From contig DAOWEE010000109.1 in the NCBI GenBank assembly GCA_030638625.1, positions 1-9,983 of the forward strand: 9,983 bases of DNA, in the 5' to 3' direction. The stretch comes from Methanosarcinales archaeon. GTDB taxonomy: Archaea; Halobacteriota; Methanosarcinia; Methanosarcinales; Methanocomedenaceae. Shown one piece after another: positions 7,501-9,983 of the stretch. Position numbers and translations under genes: made by a program. The notes under the pieces were generated by a model, which saw only the letters and a program-made list of their open reading frames with translations, was not told the origin of the DNA and ran no database searches. Positions within the stretch are counted from its first letter, which is position 1. Each line of letters opens with the position of its first letter.

Positions 7501-7556
7501 TTACCGGACCCCAGATAATGGCTGTGATAAAAGCTTATGGGGAGGGGATACAATGA
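4527..7556 (+). CDS. hdrA: Tandem HdrA-HdrA fusion, electron-bifurcating flavin subunit
   Basis: A 1009-residue chain made of two HdrA modules. Module 1 (1 to about 440) starts directly at the FAD Rossmann loop (GGGVAG 12-17), keeps GGKMAQLDKTFPTLDCSMC (41-59), an inserted ferredoxin (C108, C111, C114, C118; C155, C163, C166, C170, with wide C155-C163 spacing) and the core cluster set C251, C264, C268-C269. It has no N-terminal cluster domain and no C-terminal ferredoxin. Module 2 (about 452-1009) has the N-terminal domain (C457, C459, C492, C517, C549; ASCTPRTHEP; NIREHCSWVH), FAD loop GGGIAG (596-601), core set C740, C751, C755-C756 and a C-terminal ferredoxin (C931, C934, C937, C941; C972, C975, C978, C982). 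It lacks the inserted ferredoxin and the TFPTxDC motif. The halves therefore complement each other. In known HdrA the FAD splits electron pairs between ferredoxin and HdrBC; that role is inferred here. The start overlaps hdrB as ATGA with GAGGTGG at 6 bases; the reading frame is unbroken through the fusion. Confidence 0.93.
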   Translation: MSKLVGAVAVAGGGVAGIQSAIDLASSGLKVYLIEKGTSIGGKMAQLDKTFPTLDCSMCTLSPKLAEVARHPNIELLTYSEIVGIEGEAGDFTVKVKKKARYVDPEKCTACELCISKCPVKVPDEYNEGQGVRKAIYLAFPQAVPRVFTIDAEHCIYLTKGKCGNCAKVCENDAINYEDRDEEVELNVGSVILSPGFTPFDASQLEQFRLDHPNVITSLQFERQLSSSGPFEGHVTLADGSHPKRIAWIQCVGSRSPEIGRANCSSVCCMYATKEAMVAMEHDPGLETTIFNIDVRAFGKGFEEFYQKAKNEKGIRFIRSRPSGVEVDPLTNQLSLKYEVEANGINQEEFDMVVLSIGLSPSESSQQLAEISNVELDDLGFIKTEIDSPMETSRPGIFVCGAVQAPKDIPDTVADASGAASKASSLLASERGTLITDKENPPEKAIGDEVRTGVVVCRCGINIGSIVDVPAVVEYAKTLPGVVFAKEEVYACSSDSLAGISDLIKEHDLNRVVVASCTPRTHEPLFQDTLIEAGLNPYLFELANIREHCSWVHQNEKEKATRKARDIVRMSTARVNLTQPLYTEKIQFDNDALVLGGGIAGMTAALDIADKGFHVTLVEKEPELGGLLRTYTRLQDGRRTSEVIEPLIQRVESHDNITVFKDTELIELEGSMGNFNGHLKGDNVDEEIGFGVAVIATGANELIPDGYFSYGEYPNIVTQSQLEPMMDTGVDAKTVVFIQCAGGRNDERPYCSRACCTVAMKNAILLKESDPDRNVYVLYRDVRTFGKWEELYTRARELGVVFMRYTDTLEPEVTDRTVSVIDHLLGVNFEINYDLLVLSAPMVTPDTNEILAPLFKVPLDANRFFLEAHIKLKPVEFATDGVFLCGTAQAPKLVDEAVSQASAAASRACTILTRDYLETIGNVSVVDPELCIGCGRCTLVCPFNAPELKEIVVETEEIIYTTKKSEINPTICKGCGSCAPECPTSAITPRHFTGPQIMAVIKAYGEGIQ
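7539..7547 (+). promoter_or_regulatory. Shine-Dalgarno site of mvhD
   Basis: GGGGAGGGG, with GGAGG at 7541-7545, lies 7 bases before the ATG at 7553. It decides against the in-frame upstream start at 7469, which would extend mvhD 84 bases into the conserved ferredoxin end of hdrA. Confidence 0.6.
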
Positions 7557-7975
7557 GCGAATTCGAACCAGATATACTCACGTTCTGCTGTAACTGGTGC
7601 AGCTACGCAGGTGCCGACCTGGCAGGAGTGTCCAGGCTCCAGTATCCTACCAACAGCAGGGTTGTTCGGGTGATGTGCAGCAGCAGGATAGAACCAACCT
7701 TTATCCTCGAAGCCTTGAGAGAAGGGACTGACGGCATCCTGGTCACAGGTTGCCATATCGGTGACTGCCACTATATCGAGGGGAATGTGCATACTGACGA
7801 GAGGATGAAGGAAATGGTGGATGCACTGGAACACCTGGGGTTGGCCGGACGGCTTCATCTTGAATGGGTATCTGCCGCAGAGGGTAAGAAATTCCAGGAG
7901 ACGATAACTGAATTTGTGGAAAAGATAAGGACCCTTGGCCCGAGTCCTTTGAAGCATAAAGGGGGGGAGGAATGA
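7553..7975 (+). CDS. mvhD: MvhD-type [2Fe-2S] electron-transfer subunit
   Basis: MvhD carries electrons between a partner enzyme (F420-non-reducing hydrogenase in methanogens, formate dehydrogenase or other oxidoreductases elsewhere) and HdrA. The 140-residue protein has the family opening FCCNWCSYAGADLAG (C12, C13, C16), then VMCSSRIEP (C42), then GILVTGCHIGDCHYIEGN (C67, C72, residues about 61-78). These cysteines supply the [2Fe-2S] ligands. It overlaps the hdrA stop as ATGA. No mvhA or mvhG hydrogenase gene is in the window, so its donor is unknown. Its place between two hdrA genes suggests it docks to the C-terminal ferredoxin of one or both HdrAs, as in the characterised Mvh-Hdr complex; that assignment is inference. 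Confidence 0.93.
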   Translation: MSEFEPDILTFCCNWCSYAGADLAGVSRLQYPTNSRVVRVMCSSRIEPTFILEALREGTDGILVTGCHIGDCHYIEGNVHTDERMKEMVDALEHLGLAGRLHLEWVSAAEGKKFQETITEFVEKIRTLGPSPLKHKGGEE

Positions 7976-7977
7976 AT

Positions 7978-9963
7978 ATGACTCAACAAAAAGCAGTAAC
8001 CGAGAATGTAGAGACAGAAGAGCCCAGGATAGGGGCCTTCATCTGCGAATGCGGTGTGAACATAGGGGGTGCAGTGGATTGCCAGGCAGTGGCAGATTAT
8101 GTCTCGACCTTGCCAAATGTGACCACTGCAGTTGTCAATAAATACACATGCAGCGACGCCGGACAGGCAGAGATTAAGAATGCAATAAAGGAACTTAACC
8201 TGAACAGGGTACTGGTAGCATCATGTACACCCAAGACCCATGAGCCCATTTTCAGGGCATGCGTGGAGGAGGCTGGACTGAATCCCTACCTGTTCGAGTT
8301 CGTGAACATCAGGGAACACTGCTCCTGGATACACATGTGGGAGAAAGAAGATGCCACCCACAAGGCCAAGGAACTGGTGCGTATGGGCGTGGCAAGGGCC
8401 GCATTGCTGGAACCTCTGCAATCCAGTGAGGTGCCAGTGACGAATAAGGCACTGGTCATCGGGGCCGGGGTCACAGGTATGCAGGCAGCACTGGATATCG
8501 CTGAGATGGGATTCCAGGTGTACCTGGTTGAGCAGGGGCCGTCCATCGGTGGGAAGATGGCACAGCTGGATAAGACCTTCCCGACCAATGATTGCAGTAT
8601 CTGTATCCTGGGTCCCAAGATGGTGGAAGTGGCCAGAAGCGAGAACATTGAGATTATGAGCTACTCTGAAGTGGAGGAAGTGGACGGCTATGTTGGCAAC
8701 TTCAAGGTGAAAGTGAAACATAAGCCTCGCTACCTCAACATTGATGAATGTACAGGATGCGGATTGTGCACTGAGAAGTGCCCGGTGGAAGTGCCCTATA
8801 CCGAATTCAATGAAGGTATCGGTACGCGTAAGGCCATCTATGTGCCCTTCCCCCAGGCAGTGCCCTTGCGGGCCCTGGTGGACAAATCGGTGTGCATCGA
8901 TTGCGGAGCCTGTATTAAAGCCTGTGAGCGCGGTGCCATTGATATGGAACAGCAGGAGATATTCTCTGAACTGGATGTTGGCGTCATCGTGGTGGCAGCG
9001 GGTTACGATGTATATGACCCCGAACCCAAGCACGAATACGGGTTCGGCCTGTATGACAATGTTATTACTACCATGGAGTTCGAGCGGCTTATCAATGCCA
9101 GCGGACCCACCATGGGTAAAGTAGTGCGGCCCAGTGATGTTCAGCCACCAAAGCGGATTGGGTTTGTACAGTGTGTAGGCAGCCGGGATAAGAACTCAAA
9201 TATTTATTGTTCCAGTTTCTGCTGCATGGCTTCCCTGAAGAATGCCCAGTTGATCAGGGAAAAATATCCTGACACTGAAGTATATATCATGTATATGGAT
9301 ATGAGAACGCCTTACAGGATGGATGATGAGTTCTATAACAGGGCACGGGATATGGGTATCAAGTTCATAAGAGGTAAACCGGCAGAGGTTACTGAGAACG
9401 AGGATAAAAATATCGTGGCCAGGATTGAAGATACCCTGACCAATGAGATCGTGAATCTGGAACTGGACCTGATGGTGTTGAGCGTGGGTGCGGTGTCACC
9501 CGAGAGTACTGAAACCATACGGCAGATATTGAAAGTCAGCCGGGCTGCAGACGGTTTCATGATGGAAGCCCATCCAAAGCTGAAACCAGTTGACACTACA
9601 CTGGACGGTATCTTTATCGGAGGCATGACCCAGGGACCAAAGGATATTCCCTATTCCATATCACAGGGTAGTGCATGTGCTGCCCGTGCAACTCGGTTTT
9701 TGGCACAGGGGAAGGCACTGACCGAAGGTATTACCGTGAAGGTGGATGAGGATATCTGCGTGTCATGCGGTGTGTGCGTACCCATGTGTCCCTTCCAGGC
9801 GCTGGCAATGGAGGACGGAAAGTTGAATATCATCTCGGCCCTGTGCAAGGGTTGCGGTACTTGTGTGGTAGCCTGCCCGACAGGGGCACTGCAGCAGAGT
9901 CATTTCAAGAACGACCAACTGCTGGCACAGGTCAAGAATGTGTTTGCATATGGGGAGGTGTGA
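7978..9963 (+). CDS. hdrA: Full-length HdrA, electron-bifurcating flavin subunit
   Basis: A complete HdrA of 661 residues, the usual length. Domains in order: N-terminal cluster domain (C23, C25, C58, C83, C115; ASCTPKTHEP; NIREHCSWIH), FAD loop GAGVTG (162-167), GGKMAQLDKTFPTNDCSIC with C206 and C209, inserted ferredoxin (C258, C261, C264, C268; C306, C309, C312, C316), core cluster set C399, C411, C415-C416, and C-terminal ferredoxin (C594, C597, C600, C604; C623, C626, C629, C633). No expected cysteine is missing, so unlike the fusion it could work alone as a homodimer. Two start codons compete: ATG 7972 overlaps the mvhD stop, but GGGAGG (7965-7970) is only 1 base away from it and 7 bases from ATG 7978, so 7978 is chosen. 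A strong GGAGGTG at its end leads into another gene. Confidence 0.94.
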   Translation: MTQQKAVTENVETEEPRIGAFICECGVNIGGAVDCQAVADYVSTLPNVTTAVVNKYTCSDAGQAEIKNAIKELNLNRVLVASCTPKTHEPIFRACVEEAGLNPYLFEFVNIREHCSWIHMWEKEDATHKAKELVRMGVARAALLEPLQSSEVPVTNKALVIGAGVTGMQAALDIAEMGFQVYLVEQGPSIGGKMAQLDKTFPTNDCSICILGPKMVEVARSENIEIMSYSEVEEVDGYVGNFKVKVKHKPRYLNIDECTGCGLCTEKCPVEVPYTEFNEGIGTRKAIYVPFPQAVPLRALVDKSVCIDCGACIKACERGAIDMEQQEIFSELDVGVIVVAAGYDVYDPEPKHEYGFGLYDNVITTMEFERLINASGPTMGKVVRPSDVQPPKRIGFVQCVGSRDKNSNIYCSSFCCMASLKNAQLIREKYPDTEVYIMYMDMRTPYRMDDEFYNRARDMGIKFIRGKPAEVTENEDKNIVARIEDTLTNEIVNLELDLMVLSVGAVSPESTETIRQILKVSRAADGFMMEAHPKLKPVDTTLDGIFIGGMTQGPKDIPYSISQGSACAARATRFLAQGKALTEGITVKVDEDICVSCGVCVPMCPFQALAMEDGKLNIISALCKGCGTCVVACPTGALQQSHFKNDQLLAQVKNVFAYGEV

Positions 9964-9965
9964 AA

Positions 9966-9983
9966 ATGGCTGAACAAGGATGG
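9966..9983 (+). CDS. Start of another operon gene (3' partial, six codons)
   Basis: An ATG follows the hdrA stop by 2 bases and is preceded by GGAGGTG (9954-9960) at 5 bases, one of the best ribosome-binding sites in the window, so a further co-transcribed gene begins here. Only MAEQGW is visible. A tryptophan this early is reminiscent of MvhD-type proteins, which often open with a short stretch before WEP, and HdrA-MvhD order is common, but six residues cannot identify a family. Confidence 0.6.

Noticed and set aside
7469..7552. Longer mvhD starting at 7469
   Set aside because: The extra 28 residues come from the hdrA ferredoxin region in another frame and do not match the MvhD N-terminus; ATG 7553 has a strong ribosome-binding site.
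8221..9033. 270-codon open frame on the minus strand
   Set aside because: It lies wholly antisense to the conserved FAD and ferredoxin parts of hdrA, is rich in His/Leu as expected from reading codon complements, and has no recognisable domain.
1..9983. CRISPR array, insertion sequence, or other mobile element
   Set aside because: No spaced direct repeats, transposase or integrase motifs, or terminal inverted repeats were seen; coding DNA is uniform in character across the operon.

Overview
The window looks like a chromosomal segment of an archaeon, most likely from the Methanosarcinales/Methanosarcinia side of the Euryarchaeota. An uncultured methanotrophic (ANME-2-like) or methanogenic member would fit. 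The evidence is a large heterodisulfide-reductase (Hdr) operon, an archaeal-type Obg/YchF-family GTPase with a four-cysteine insert, and exonuclease VII genes, which are known in Methanosarcina. The lineage is inferred from gene content; there is no rRNA or marker gene to prove it.

Layout. Bases 1-453 (+) hold the 3' end of xseA and the complete, translationally coupled xseB. Bases 446-499 hold a short 18-bp tandem repeat that starts inside the end of xseB and runs into the gap between convergent genes. Bases 538-1713 (-) encode the GTPase. A divergent intergenic region of about 330 bases follows, with weak promoter-like boxes, a perfect 9-bp inverted repeat upstream of the GTPase gene, a possible leader hairpin and a possible 32-codon small ORF. 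From 2050 to the right edge everything is on the + strand in one tight operon: hdrCB fusion (HdrD-like), hdrC, hdrB, a 1009-residue tandem hdrA-hdrA fusion, mvhD, a full-length hdrA, and the first six codons of another gene. Every junction is either an ATGA overlap or a gap of 1-2 bases, most with strong G-rich Shine-Dalgarno sequences.

How the genes work together. In characterised Hdr complexes, HdrB and HdrC form the disulfide-reducing end, HdrA carries the flavin thought to bifurcate (or confurcate) electrons, and MvhD passes electrons from a partner oxidoreductase to HdrA. This operon encodes two complete disulfide-type ends (HdrB plus HdrC, and a single-chain HdrCB), three HdrA flavin modules in two proteins, and one MvhD. 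No hydrogenase, formate dehydrogenase or F420-oxidising subunit is visible, so the electron partner is unknown and may be encoded further right. The most notable item is the tandem HdrA. Its first half lacks the N-terminal cluster domain and the C-terminal ferredoxin. Its second half has both but lacks the inserted ferredoxin and the TFPTxDC motif, so together the halves make one covalently linked, asymmetric HdrA pair. By inference the operon encodes a soluble flavin-based electron bifurcating or confurcating complex, or two alternative complexes, acting on CoM-S-S-CoB or another disulfide.
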